Assembly: GCF_029893355.1 (NCBI RefSeq)
Contig: NZ_JARZAI010000019.1
Span: 107,678 to 171,677, forward strand
Direction of reading: 5' to 3'
Source: Kitasatospora sp. MAA4
Lineage (GTDB): Bacteria; Actinomycetota; Actinomycetes; Streptomycetales; Streptomycetaceae
DNA length: 64,000 bases
The notes below the pieces were generated by a model. That model saw only the letters and a program-made list of their open reading frames with translations. It did no database searches and was not told where the DNA came from. The translations under genes were made by a program, and so were the position numbers. Positions 32,747-40,843 of this stretch are shown in pieces (positions within the stretch are counted from its first letter, which is position 1; each line of letters starts with the position of its first letter).

Positions 32747-35314
32747 TCAGCGGCGTCCGGGCAGGGCGGTCAGCGGCAGACCCGGCGTGCCGGCCAGAGC
32801 CGTGCCCAGCGCGAGCAGCACGCCCGCGGAGCCGGTCGCCAGGTCGGTCGAGAGGCGCAGCAACTGCTCACCGGGGAAGGCGAGATGGCCCTGATAGGGG
32901 ACCATGTGCCAGGACAGCTGCCGGCGGTGGCGGTCGATCATCGCGGCGATCCGCTCGCTGTCCGGCCCCTGACGCAGCCCGGCCAGGTAGGCGATCAGTC
33001 CGGCCCGCCCGCTGAACAGGTTGGGCAGCACGACGAACTCCGGTTCGGCCGCGCGGCGGATGGCCTGCTCGCTGGACGCCAACGGCGAGTCGGGCCGGTG
33101 CGCCAGGTAGTTGTTCAGGACGGTGCCGATGCCCGTGCTGCCCGACTCCAGGTAGGGCAGCACCCGCACGCCGTCCTGCACCTGAAGGCTGCCGTCCGCG
33201 GTCGTCACGCAGCGCGCCAGATCCCGGCCGAGCGACTCCCCGGCGCGCTCCAACAACCATTCCTGGCCGCTCTGTTCGTAGAGCCGGAGGTAGGCCAGTG
33301 CCTGGCCCGCGGCGCCGCGCAGCAGGCCCGCCGGATCGCCGGGTGCCGGGTCCCGCTTGTCCTGCCGCTCGCCGAGCAGCCGGGCGGCGGACAGCGCGTG
33401 GTCCAGCAGCTCGGTGTCACCGGTCCGGCCGGCGAAGTGCAGCAGGGTGAGGATCGTGCCGGGCAGCCCGCCGGCGAGGTCCAGGCCCTGTTCCTCCAGC
33501 GGGAGTTCGAGCAGCCTGGTGAGCAGGTCCAGGGCGGGGGCGGGGTGGCCGAGCAGGTCCAGGGTGTAGGCGACGCCGTGGCTGCCGGTGTAGAGGCCGG
33601 GCCGCGGGGCGCGCCGCTGCTCGGCGCGCAGGAGCCAGCGGACGTGCTCCTCGTCCACCCCGTGCCCGCTGGCGTGCAGCGCGTACAGCACACCGGCCGC
33701 GCCGTACGCCAACCCGAGGGCGTCCACGCCGAACTGGGCCACGTCCCCGGGGAAGAGCCGGTCGCTGCGCTCGGGGGTGGCGGTGGCCAGGATGCCGGCG
33801 GCGAGCGAGGCGCGCAGGGCCGGCCAGTCGGGATCGGGCGCGGTCAGCAGGGAGGTCAGCCGCGCGCGCTCGGCGCGGGGGAGGCGCACCCGGGTGCCCG
33901 AGACGGACGCAGCGGGCTGTTCCAGTCGGCGGCGGATGTCGTCGAGGAACTCGGCGGGCAGCGGGAACAGTTCGGCGGCGGTGTCGATCAACTCGCCGAC
34001 CTTGTCCGGGTCCAGCGCCAGCAGCTGCTGCATCGGCAGGAACATCCAGAGCTTCAGTGCCGCCAGCGCGTACTCGTCCAGGTCGGTGCCGCTCAGGCCG
34101 GGGTCCGCGAAGCCGGCCGCACCCAGTGCGGGGCGGACGAACTCTGCTGACAGGCTGGAGAGTTCGAAGTCGATGAAGGCGATCCGGCCGTCCGGGCGGC
34201 GGATCAGGTTGCGCGGGTGCAGGTCGCCGAAGACCACACCGCGGGCGTGGATCTGCGCCAGTCCGGCCGCCACCTCGTCCAGCAGGGCCAGCGCCTGGGC
34301 GGTGTAGCGGGCCAGCTCCTCGGGGTCCCGACCCGGGTGCACCAGGGGGTAGTTGGCCACCAGCCAGCTGTTCAGCGTGTCGCCCTCGATGTACTCCTGC
34401 ACCAGGAAGTGGTGTTCCCAGGCGGTCAGTCGGTCGATCAGGGCGGGGACGGCGGGCACGCCCGCCAGGGCCTGGAGGATCTCGCCCTCGTGGTGCAGCC
34501 GGGCCACCGAGTCGGTGCCGCGCTGGTCGAGGCCGGCGTACGGCCGGGCTTCCTTCAGCACCACCTGCCGGTCGGTCCCGGGGTCGCGGGCAAGGTAGAT
34601 GCCCCCGGCATTGGAGAAGTGCAGGGCCCGCTCGACCTGGTAGGGCAGCTTGCCGGAGCGGGCGGCGCGCCGCTCGTCGAGGGCCGGTCGCAGCACGTCC
34701 GGAACCGGCGCCCAGTCGGGCAGTTCGAAGACCGCGGCCCGCACGTCGGGCACCAGGTTGCCGTCCGGATCGGCGAAGGCGAGCTCGGCCTCGCCGGTCT
34801 CCGAGCGGCGCCAGCGCTCCACGAAGGCGCCGTAGCGCAGGTGCAGCGGGCCGGCGCCCCAGCGCAGGTCGCTGAGGATGTAGGGCCCCGGCTGCCCGGC
34901 GAGCTGCGCGCCCAGAACGTCCAGACATCGCTCCAACTGCCGGTCGTCCAGGGGGTAGAGGGTGCAGAACTTGCCGCTGGAGCCGCGCGCCGCGTACTTG
35001 GCGTTCTGCAACTGGACCAGGGGCAGGCCGCGCAGGAACTTGAACGGTAGCCGGTCGCCCAGGCAGTACGTCCGGACCGTGGTCAGCACCGACACGGCGT
35101 TGTCCAGGCAGGCCGACACATGGATCTTCCAGCCCTGCTCGGGCAGTCGCGCGCCCCGGGGGTGCATGCCGACCCAGATTCCGCGGTCCTGCTGTACCCA
35201 CCCGTCCGGCAGCGGCTCCCCGACGACCGCGAACTCCTCCGGGGCTCCCCAGCGGACCGGGGAGTCGTAGAAGAGCGGGTCGGCGAACGAGTAGGCCTCG
35301 TAACGGGTGTCCAC
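32747..35314 (-). CDS. ramC: Class III lanthionine synthetase (LanKC/RamC-like)
   Basis: An 855-residue three-domain enzyme. Residues ~1-220 form the phospho-Ser/Thr lyase domain (FLRGLPLVQLQNAKYAARGSSGKF). Residues ~230-500 form the kinase (ADP/ATP loop around SNAGGIYLARD, VVLKEARP Lys, catalytic GDLHPRNL and Mg-binding IDFELS). Residues ~530-855 form a LanC-like cyclase domain (GLAYGAAGVLYAL, GLYTGSHGVAYTL, FSGRAGLIAYL) that lacks the zinc ligands of class I/II cyclases, as expected for class III. It phosphorylates and dehydrates Ser/Thr in RamS and forms the thioether rings. GTG 35314 follows GGAGG. Confidence 0.94.
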   Translation of the reverse strand: MDTRYEAYSFADPLFYDSPVRWGAPEEFAVVGEPLPDGWVQQDRGIWVGMHPRGARLPEQGWKIHVSACLDNAVSVLTTVRTYCLGDRLPFKFLRGLPLVQLQNAKYAARGSSGKFCTLYPLDDRQLERCLDVLGAQLAGQPGPYILSDLRWGAGPLHLRYGAFVERWRRSETGEAELAFADPDGNLVPDVRAAVFELPDWAPVPDVLRPALDERRAARSGKLPYQVERALHFSNAGGIYLARDPGTDRQVVLKEARPYAGLDQRGTDSVARLHHEGEILQALAGVPAVPALIDRLTAWEHHFLVQEYIEGDTLNSWLVANYPLVHPGRDPEELARYTAQALALLDEVAAGLAQIHARGVVFGDLHPRNLIRRPDGRIAFIDFELSSLSAEFVRPALGAAGFADPGLSGTDLDEYALAALKLWMFLPMQQLLALDPDKVGELIDTAAELFPLPAEFLDDIRRRLEQPAASVSGTRVRLPRAERARLTSLLTAPDPDWPALRASLAAGILATATPERSDRLFPGDVAQFGVDALGLAYGAAGVLYALHASGHGVDEEHVRWLLRAEQRRAPRPGLYTGSHGVAYTLDLLGHPAPALDLLTRLLELPLEEQGLDLAGGLPGTILTLLHFAGRTGDTELLDHALSAARLLGERQDKRDPAPGDPAGLLRGAAGQALAYLRLYEQSGQEWLLERAGESLGRDLARCVTTADGSLQVQDGVRVLPYLESGSTGIGTVLNNYLAHRPDSPLASSEQAIRRAAEPEFVVLPNLFSGRAGLIAYLAGLRQGPDSERIAAMIDRHRRQLSWHMVPYQGHLAFPGEQLLRLSTDLATGSAGVLLALGTALAGTPGLPLTALPGRR

Positions 35315-35805
35315 TGGGTGCCCCTCCAGGGTGAAGTGGGTTGCCGGCGCAGGGGAGTTGGCCAGGCGCTCCGGCCCTGAGCAGCATGCCCGTGCCCATC
35401 AGGCCCTGCCAGGGCCTTTCGGGGCTTTGGCTGAATCTGTCAGGGGCCTGCCAACTCGACCATGGACGGCGGCGTTGACCTCGGTTCACTGCGCGCCGCA
35501 TCCGGACGGCCTCACTCCGTCACCGCCTGATGACCTCCATGGCGGGCGGCGCGCGGCACAGCCGTCCCTGGTGGATCCGGATGTTCCGCCGATCACCTCG
35601 GCCGCGTACGGACGGTCGGGCCGCGGTCCGTGCGCCGTCCGTGCGCCGGGTGAGTGCGCTGGCTGCGCCGGGCGTCCTTCACCGCTCGTTCACATCGCAC
35701 GGTGAGTCGGCACGGAAAGTCGATTGGCCGGTTCCGTCTACTCGGCGTCACAAGTTGGCATCCCCGGGTGGGCCGTGAGAGCTCGGATGGCATCATGTCT
35801 CCGCC
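35315..35805. promoter_or_regulatory. Intergenic region upstream of ramC with palindrome
   Basis: About 490 bp between divergent genes (ramC leftward, copper-locus membrane protein rightward). A 17-bp palindrome around a central C, AGGCCCTGCCAGGGCCT, lies at 35401-35417, roughly 90 bp upstream of ramC, with related half-sites CCGGCCCTGA (35371-35380) and CAGGGGCCTG (35441-35450). These are candidate binding sites for the RamR/AmfR-type response regulator known to activate ram operons; no such regulator gene is present in the window. Short ORFs in the gap look spurious. Confidence 0.5.
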
Positions 35806-36534
35806 ATGCCTGCCGCCGCTCTCGCCCCCGCCCCTGCTGCTTCCGCCACGGCTGCGCCGCTGCCGGCGCGGGCCGGTCTCGGCCTGCGCGTGTTGCGGGC
35901 CGTGCCGTTCGCGACGGTGTGCGTGGTGCTGTCGGCGGCCGGACACGTCTTCGCCTCGGGTGGTGCGCTGCCGCTGCCCGCGCTGCTGCTCGGCTGGCTG
36001 GCGATCTGCGCGATGGCGACCGCAGCGGCCGGGCGGGAGCGCTCGCTCCGGGCGCTCTGCGTCGGACTCCTCGGCGCACAGGCGGCGCTGCACCTGCTCT
36101 TCCAGCTCGCGCAGCCCGCCGCGCCCGGCACCCCGGCCATGCCCGGCATGGCAGGCATGGCGGCGATGCCGGGCATGGCGCCGCCCGAGCCCTCGCACGC
36201 GCATGCGGCGCTGCTGGGGATGAGTGCGCAGATGCTGGCCGCCCACCTGCTGGCCGCCCTGGCAGCGGGCTGGTGGCTGCGGCGCGGCGAGGCCGCGATC
36301 TGGCGGCTGGTGCGGATGACCGCCAAGGCGGCGGACGCCGCCGCCCGGGCCTGCACCGCCGCGGTCGGCAGTGCGCTGCTGCTGGCCGCCGCCCGTCCGG
36401 GTGCGTTGGCCGCGCCCGCGGCCCGGAGGCTTCCGGCGGGCTGGGACGACGACGGCGCGCACCGACTGCCGACCCCGCTGCTGCTGCGGCACTCGGTGAT
36501 CCGGCGCGGGCCGCCGGCAGGGGCGTACCACTAA
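35806..36534 (+). CDS. Membrane protein with Met/His-rich loop, probable copper-locus partner
   Basis: A 242-residue polytopic membrane protein with four or five helices (AVPFATVCVVLSAAGHVF, LLLGWLAICAMATAAA, ALCVGLLGAQAALHLLFQ, LLGMSAQMLAAHLLAALAAGWWL). The loop near residues 108-135 is rich in Met and His (PAMPGMAGMAAMPGMAPPEP then SHAHA), the kind of sequence that binds Cu(I). It precedes a ycnI gene by 66 bp on the same strand, a common actinobacterial pairing, so a periplasmic copper-handling role is likely. The function is not established. Confidence 0.75.
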   Translation: MPAAALAPAPAASATAAPLPARAGLGLRVLRAVPFATVCVVLSAAGHVFASGGALPLPALLLGWLAICAMATAAAGRERSLRALCVGLLGAQAALHLLFQLAQPAAPGTPAMPGMAGMAAMPGMAPPEPSHAHAALLGMSAQMLAAHLLAALAAGWWLRRGEAAIWRLVRMTAKAADAAARACTAAVGSALLLAAARPGALAAPAARRLPAGWDDDGAHRLPTPLLLRHSVIRRGPPAGAYH

Positions 36535-36600
36535 CCCCCTGCCACCGGGCACCGTTCGGCAGTCGCCGACGCGTGCCCCGCTCCGATGGAGAACACACCG

Positions 36601-37329
36601 ATGTCCCAGAAGACCCGCCTGCCGCGCCGTGCCGCCGCGCTCTCCGCGCTGGCCTGCGCCACCGTCCTGCTGGTGGCCGGCCCGGCCTCGGCGCACGTCA
36701 CCGTGCAGCCGTCCGCCGCCCCCCAGGGCGCCTCGGACCAGTCCTTCGCGTTCCGGGTGCCGAACGAGGACGACACCGCCAGCACGAACAAGGTCGAGCT
36801 CTACTTCCCGACCGACCACCCGATCGCCTCGGCGCTGATCGCGCCGGTGCCGGGTTGGACCGACCAGATCGTGACCACCAAGCTCGCCACCCCGATCAAG
36901 ACCGACGACGGCACCATCACCGACGTCGTCTCCCAGGTGACCTGGACCGGCGGGACGATCGCGCCCGGCCACTACCAGGACTTCACCGTGGACTTCGGTC
37001 AGCTGCCGACCGGCACCGACCAGTTGGTCTTCAAGGCGCTGCAGACCTACTCCAACGGGAACGTGGTCCGCTGGATCGACACCACCCAGCCCGGCCAGCC
37101 GGAGCCCGAGCACCCGGCGCCGACCCTCAAGCTGACCGCCGCCGTACCGGACGGCGACGCCACTCCGGCTGCCACGACCACGACCAAGAGCGCCGCCGAC
37201 GACTCGACGGCCCGGGCACTGGGCGTGGCCGGCATCGTGGTCGGCGTCCTCGGCGTGGCGACGGGGGCGTGGCTCGGTCTGCGCCGCCGCCCCGCGGCCG
37301 GCAACGGCTCGGGCGGTACCGCGGAGTGA
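36601..37329 (+). CDS. YcnI/DUF1775 copper-binding protein
   Basis: A 242-residue secreted, membrane-anchored protein. The signal peptide ends at GPASA, leaving His as the new N-terminal residue (HVTVQPSAAPQGASDQSF). In YcnI this N-terminal His forms part of a mononuclear Cu(II) brace, with Glu/Trp residues further on; VTWTGGTIAPGHYQDF and FKALQTYSNGNVVRWID are typical family segments. A C-terminal TM helix (LGVAGIVVGVLGVATGAWLGL) anchors it. ATG 36601 is chosen for its GGAGAA box; the in-frame ATG 15 bases upstream has none. Confidence 0.9.
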   Translation: MSQKTRLPRRAAALSALACATVLLVAGPASAHVTVQPSAAPQGASDQSFAFRVPNEDDTASTNKVELYFPTDHPIASALIAPVPGWTDQIVTTKLATPIKTDDGTITDVVSQVTWTGGTIAPGHYQDFTVDFGQLPTGTDQLVFKALQTYSNGNVVRWIDTTQPGQPEPEHPAPTLKLTAAVPDGDATPAATTTTKSAADDSTARALGVAGIVVGVLGVATGAWLGLRRRPAAGNGSGGTAE

Positions 37330-37336
37330 CGCCGCG

Positions 37337-37371
37337 CCGGGTCCGGGAGGCCAGCCGCCTCCCGGACCCGG
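37337..37371. terminator. Bidirectional hairpin terminator
   Basis: A perfect 14-bp stem, CCGGGTCCGGGAGG (37337-37350) with CCTCCCGGACCCGG (37358-37371), seven-base loop, fills the gap between the convergent ycnI and DUF2470 genes and ends directly at the DUF2470 stop codon. Confidence 0.9.
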
Positions 37372-38127
37372 TCAGCGGGGATGAGTGTGCAGCCGCGGCC
37401 GGTGGGTGCGCGGGTTGGCTGCGGTGAGCAGGGCGTGGATCCGGTGCCCCACGTGCTCGACGTCCAGCAGCGGCTCGTCGAAGAGCAGCCGGACGTCGCG
37501 GTGCGCGTGCAGGTACTCGAGGCGCAGCACGAGGCCGTGGCGGTCGACCGCGAGCGGCAGCACCCGGGTGACGCCGACCAGCAGGTGGGCGTCCACCAGG
37601 CGGCTGAGCGCGGCCACGTAGTCCTCGTGGTCGTCCGTCAGGTGGGTCAGCAGCGCGGCCTCGTGGGCGGCCAGCGGGTCCGCCTCGGCCCGGGCGATGG
37701 CGTGCAGGTCGACGGGGGAGTCGCCGCAGGAGGTGCCGAGCAGGGCGTGGCTCGGCTCCAGCAGCACGCTGGTCAGGTCGTCCGAGGCGGCCGGCTCGGG
37801 TCGTCCGAGCCGGGCGGCCAGGCGCAGTCGACCGCGGATCCGGGCGCGCACGGCGGTCGGGGCGACGTCGGTCCATTCGAGGAGGGCGGGTACGCCGGCG
37901 GCGGCGGCCGACGCCTCGTCGGCGAGCCGGCTGCCGGCCGGCACCGCGAGTCGCATGCCGTGGTCGAGTCCGCGCCGGGGGCCGGGCCCGAAAGTGAGCA
38001 GCCGTGAGCCGTAGAGCTCGTGCCGACCCGCATCCGTGGTCACCGTCAGCGAGGTGGCGGCGTGCAGGATGCTGCGCACCTGTTCGGCGTCGGTCGGCCC
38101 GAACGCTCGGGTGTTCGTGGGATGCAT
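37372..38127 (-). CDS. DUF2470 domain protein, iron-box regulated
   Basis: A 251-residue soluble protein. The C-terminal half (AEADPLAAHEAALLTHLTDDHEDYVAAL, then VTRVLPLAVDRHGLVLRLEY) matches DUF2470, the domain found at the C-terminus of HugZ/HutZ-type haem oxygenases and related FMN-binding split-barrel proteins. The N-terminal half, with SLTVTTDAGRHELYGSRLL, is a split-barrel-like region without an obvious haem ligand. GGAGGG precedes ATG 38127 by six bases. A near-consensus iron box lies 18 bp upstream, so the gene should be derepressed under iron limitation. A haem or siderophore-linked role is inferred. Confidence 0.82.
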   Translation of the reverse strand: MHPTNTRAFGPTDAEQVRSILHAATSLTVTTDAGRHELYGSRLLTFGPGPRRGLDHGMRLAVPAGSRLADEASAAAAGVPALLEWTDVAPTAVRARIRGRLRLAARLGRPEPAASDDLTSVLLEPSHALLGTSCGDSPVDLHAIARAEADPLAAHEAALLTHLTDDHEDYVAALSRLVDAHLLVGVTRVLPLAVDRHGLVLRLEYLHAHRDVRLLFDEPLLDVEHVGHRIHALLTAANPRTHRPRLHTHPR

Positions 38128-38144
38128 ACCGGCCCTCCAGTAAG

Positions 38145-38163
38145 TTAGGTAAGGCTAACCTTA
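38145..38163 (-). promoter_or_regulatory. DmdR/IdeR-type iron box
   Basis: TTAGGTAAGGCTAACCTTA closely matches the 19-bp DtxR-family consensus TTAGGTTAGGCTAACCTAA. It lies between the DUF2470 start (38127) and the rightward ferritin-like genes (38322), close enough to the former to overlap its promoter. Fe(II)-bound DmdR1 would repress; an effect on the rightward genes is possible. Confidence 0.85.
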
Positions 38164-38321
38164 TCCCCCTGAATGGCCGTCGGCCAAGAACCCCGCCTTT
38201 CACTCGTGAGGATGAACCTGACGGACAAACGGGTGAGCGGGGCCATCCGGTGGGTGTCCGGCGCCGAATGCTGCGCAGACATGCCCGTACAGAGGACGGG
38301 CACCGGAAGAGATGGGGAGCG

Positions 38322-39248
38322 ATGGGCCGAGAGCGCATCGACACCCGATTGCTCGAAGAACTGACCGAGCAGTCAGAGGATTTGAACAGCGACGCGGTGC
38401 GGATCACGCACCGCGCGCTGGCGGACTTCGCCCAGTCCGCGCAGCCGCGCCCCGCCCGCTGGTGGCAGCGCGGCGGCACCTTGGCGGGCATGGCCGGGAT
38501 GGCGGCGCTGCTGGGCACCTCGCGCGCCCTGGCGGCCTCGCCCTCTGCGTCCGCGTCGGAGTCGGCCTCCGGGCTGGTCTCGCCGTCCGCGTCGGAGTCG
38601 GCCTCGGCCTCCGCACTGACCTCGCCGTCGAGTTCGGCCTCGGGCTCGGCCTCGGCCTCCGGCTCGGCGGTCTTCTCGGTGGCGAACGACATCATGGCGC
38701 TGCAGACCGCGGCGTCGCTGGAGAACCTGGCGGTGAGCGTCTACCAGACCGCCGCCGGGCTGCCGTTCATCGTGGACGGCAACAAGACGGTGGTGGCCTT
38801 CATCACCAAGACCACCCAGCAGCACCAGGCGCACGCGCAGGCGTTCAACGCCGCCGCGGTCCAGGCCGGCGGCAAGGCGCAGAACAACCCCGACCCGAAG
38901 TACAAGGCGATCGTCGACCAGGCGCTGCCGACCATCAAGACCCCGGCGGACGTGGTCAAGCTGGCCATCTCGCTGGAGGACGTGGCCGCCCAGACCTACA
39001 CCGCCAACGTCGGCCAGGTCAGCAACGGCGACCTGCGCAAGCTGTTCGCCTCGGTTGCCCCGGTGGAGGCCCAGCACCGGGCCGTCCTGCTGGCCGTCCA
39101 GGCGCTGCTGGCCGGCAACGCGGCGGATCTGGTCACGATTCCGGTCGACCCGGCCAAGCTGCCCGCGGCCGCGGGCAGCGTCGGATTCCCGGACGCGTTC
39201 TACAAGACCACGTCGGCGTCGCCGATCAGCGAAGGGGCCGTTCAGTGA
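38322..39248 (+). CDS. Exported ferritin-like domain protein (first of a pair)
   Basis: A 308-residue protein: a helical cytoplasmic N-terminus, a membrane/signal segment (GGTLAGMAGMAALLGTSRALA), a Ser/Ala-rich linker of low complexity (about residues 68-118), then a four-helix ferritin-like domain. Putative diiron ligands are visible in the expected helices: the Glu of SLENLAVSVYQ, His residues of TQQHQAHAQAF, the Glu of LEDVAAQTY and Glu/His of VEAQHRAVL. It overlaps the next gene by GTGA. The pair could store, oxidise or sense iron at the cell surface; activity is untested. Confidence 0.8.
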   Translation: MGRERIDTRLLEELTEQSEDLNSDAVRITHRALADFAQSAQPRPARWWQRGGTLAGMAGMAALLGTSRALAASPSASASESASGLVSPSASESASASALTSPSSSASGSASASGSAVFSVANDIMALQTAASLENLAVSVYQTAAGLPFIVDGNKTVVAFITKTTQQHQAHAQAFNAAAVQAGGKAQNNPDPKYKAIVDQALPTIKTPADVVKLAISLEDVAAQTYTANVGQVSNGDLRKLFASVAPVEAQHRAVLLAVQALLAGNAADLVTIPVDPAKLPAAAGSVGFPDAFYKTTSASPISEGAVQ

Positions 39249-40051
39249 CCACTCGCCGGGGCAGCTGGGAGCTGCCGATCAGCGAACGCGAACTCTCCTC
39301 ACTCACCAGGGAGATGGAGCAGGCCCACCAGGAGACGCTGCCTGCGATGCGGGCCGGCGCACGCGACCTCGCCGAGGAGATCCGGGCCGGCCGCGGCAGC
39401 GGCCGGGCCGCCGACGCCGGCCGCCGGCGCTTCCTGCTCGGCGCCGGCGGTGCCACCGCGGCCCTCGTGCTGGCCGCCTGCTCCAGCGGCGCCAAGTCCG
39501 ACTCGTCGGTGCCCCCGTCGGGCTCGCCCTCGGCCTCGGGCGGCCAGTACACCGGCGACCTCCAGGTCGTCGCGCTGGCCACCGCCCTGGAGAACCAGGC
39601 GGTTGTCGCCTACAAGGCGACGCTGGACGCGGCGACGGCCGGCAAGCTCGGCACGGTGCCGCCGGCGGTGGCGAACTTCGTCACCACCGCGATGGCCCAG
39701 CACGCCGACCACGCCAAGGCCTGGAACGCGGTCCTCACGGGTGCGGGCAAGCCCGCGATCACCGACGTGCCGCTCTCCAACCAGGCCCAGACGCTCCAGG
39801 CGCTGAGCGCCGCCACCGACGTGACCACGGTCGCCAAGCTGGCGCTGTCGCTGGAGGACCAGGCCGCGCAGACGTACCTCTTCGCGACCTACAACGTCAC
39901 CAGCCCGGCCGGCATCCAGACCGCGGCGAGCATCGCCCCGGTCGAGGCGATGCACGCCGCGATCCTCAACTACGTGCTCGGCCAGTACCCCGTCCCGGAC
40001 GACTTCCTGCCCGTCGACAAGGCCGCCAGCCCGAGCCTGCTCACCGTCTGA
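39245..40051 (+). CDS. Tat-exported ferritin-like lipoprotein (second of a pair)
   Basis: A 268-residue protein beginning with GTG in a GTGA overlap. A soluble N-terminal helix precedes a twin-arginine segment (GRRRFLLGAGGATAALVLAACSS) ending in an LAAC lipobox, so it is probably folded before export and lipid-anchored. The ferritin-like domain repeats the pattern of its partner: ALENQAVVAYKA, AQHADHAKAWN, LEDQAAQTYLF and VEAMHAAIL. Tat export fits a protein that loads metal in the cytoplasm. The two paralogues probably form a complex. Confidence 0.85.
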   Translation: MTTRRGSWELPISERELSSLTREMEQAHQETLPAMRAGARDLAEEIRAGRGSGRAADAGRRRFLLGAGGATAALVLAACSSGAKSDSSVPPSGSPSASGGQYTGDLQVVALATALENQAVVAYKATLDAATAGKLGTVPPAVANFVTTAMAQHADHAKAWNAVLTGAGKPAITDVPLSNQAQTLQALSAATDVTTVAKLALSLEDQAAQTYLFATYNVTSPAGIQTAASIAPVEAMHAAILNYVLGQYPVPDDFLPVDKAASPSLLTV

Positions 40052-40155
40052 CGCACCCTGTCCGACGCACCCTCCGTACTCCCTGGCGGGGTCGGTACCG
40101 GATACCCCCTCCCGGTCCCGGCCCCGCCAGGGCGATCTCCGAAAGGCCGCAGCCG

Positions 40156-40569
40156 ATGTCCCTGACCCTCATCCGTCCTCGGCGCAGCATCCTGGCGGCC
40201 GGCGCCGCGTTCGCGCTGCTGAGTCTCGCGGGCTGCTCCAGTTCCAGCAGCACCCCGGCCCCGGCGTCACCCTCCGCGTCCGCGTCCTCCGAGCCCGCGT
40301 CCTCCCCTGCTGCGGGCGGCTCGACCGTCACCATCAAGAACTTCGCCTTCAGTCCCGCCAACCTCACCGTCGCGCCCGGCACCACGATCACCGTCACCAA
40401 CGACGACTCCACCGCGCACACCTTCACCGCCACCGGCGCCAAGGCCTTCGACACTGGACCCATCGACCCCGGCAAGTCCGCGACCGTCACCGCCCCCGCC
40501 GCCGCGGGCAGCTACCCGTACAACTGCACCATCCACCCGTTCATGAAGGGCACCCTGACGGTGAAGTGA
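40156..40569 (+). CDS. Cupredoxin-domain lipoprotein (plastocyanin-like)
   Basis: A 137-residue lipoprotein with lipobox LAGC near residue 26, a Ser/Ala/Pro linker and one cupredoxin domain: VTIKNFAFSPANLTVAPGTTI, then the His of STAHTFTA, and C-terminal YNCTIHPFMKG, which supplies Cys, His and Met. These are the four ligands of a type-1 blue copper site. It likely carries electrons or copper outside the membrane. It lies 104 bp downstream of the ferritin-like pair on the same strand, and with YcnI defines a metal-oriented stretch of genes. Confidence 0.9.
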   Translation: MSLTLIRPRRSILAAGAAFALLSLAGCSSSSSTPAPASPSASASSEPASSPAAGGSTVTIKNFAFSPANLTVAPGTTITVTNDDSTAHTFTATGAKAFDTGPIDPGKSATVTAPAAAGSYPYNCTIHPFMKGTLTVK

Positions 40570-40843
40570 CCCCGACGGTGAAGTGCCGTGACGCGCCCGA
40601 TACCCCGCGATACGGAGCTGAGACGGCCGCGATACCGGCACCCGGCACGATGGCGGAGACAGCGCAACGGGACCACCGTCCCGCGCTGTCACCGACGGGA
40701 TCTTGACCGCGGACCCGAATGCCGTACAGGGGTCGGTATTCGGCCGCGGAACAAGCCCATGACCTGCGGAATGCCGAGGTTGGGAAATGATGCGCGCAGC
40801 ACTGCGGGCCCGGGACAGCAGCTGGACGGTTCCGACGGGCGGG

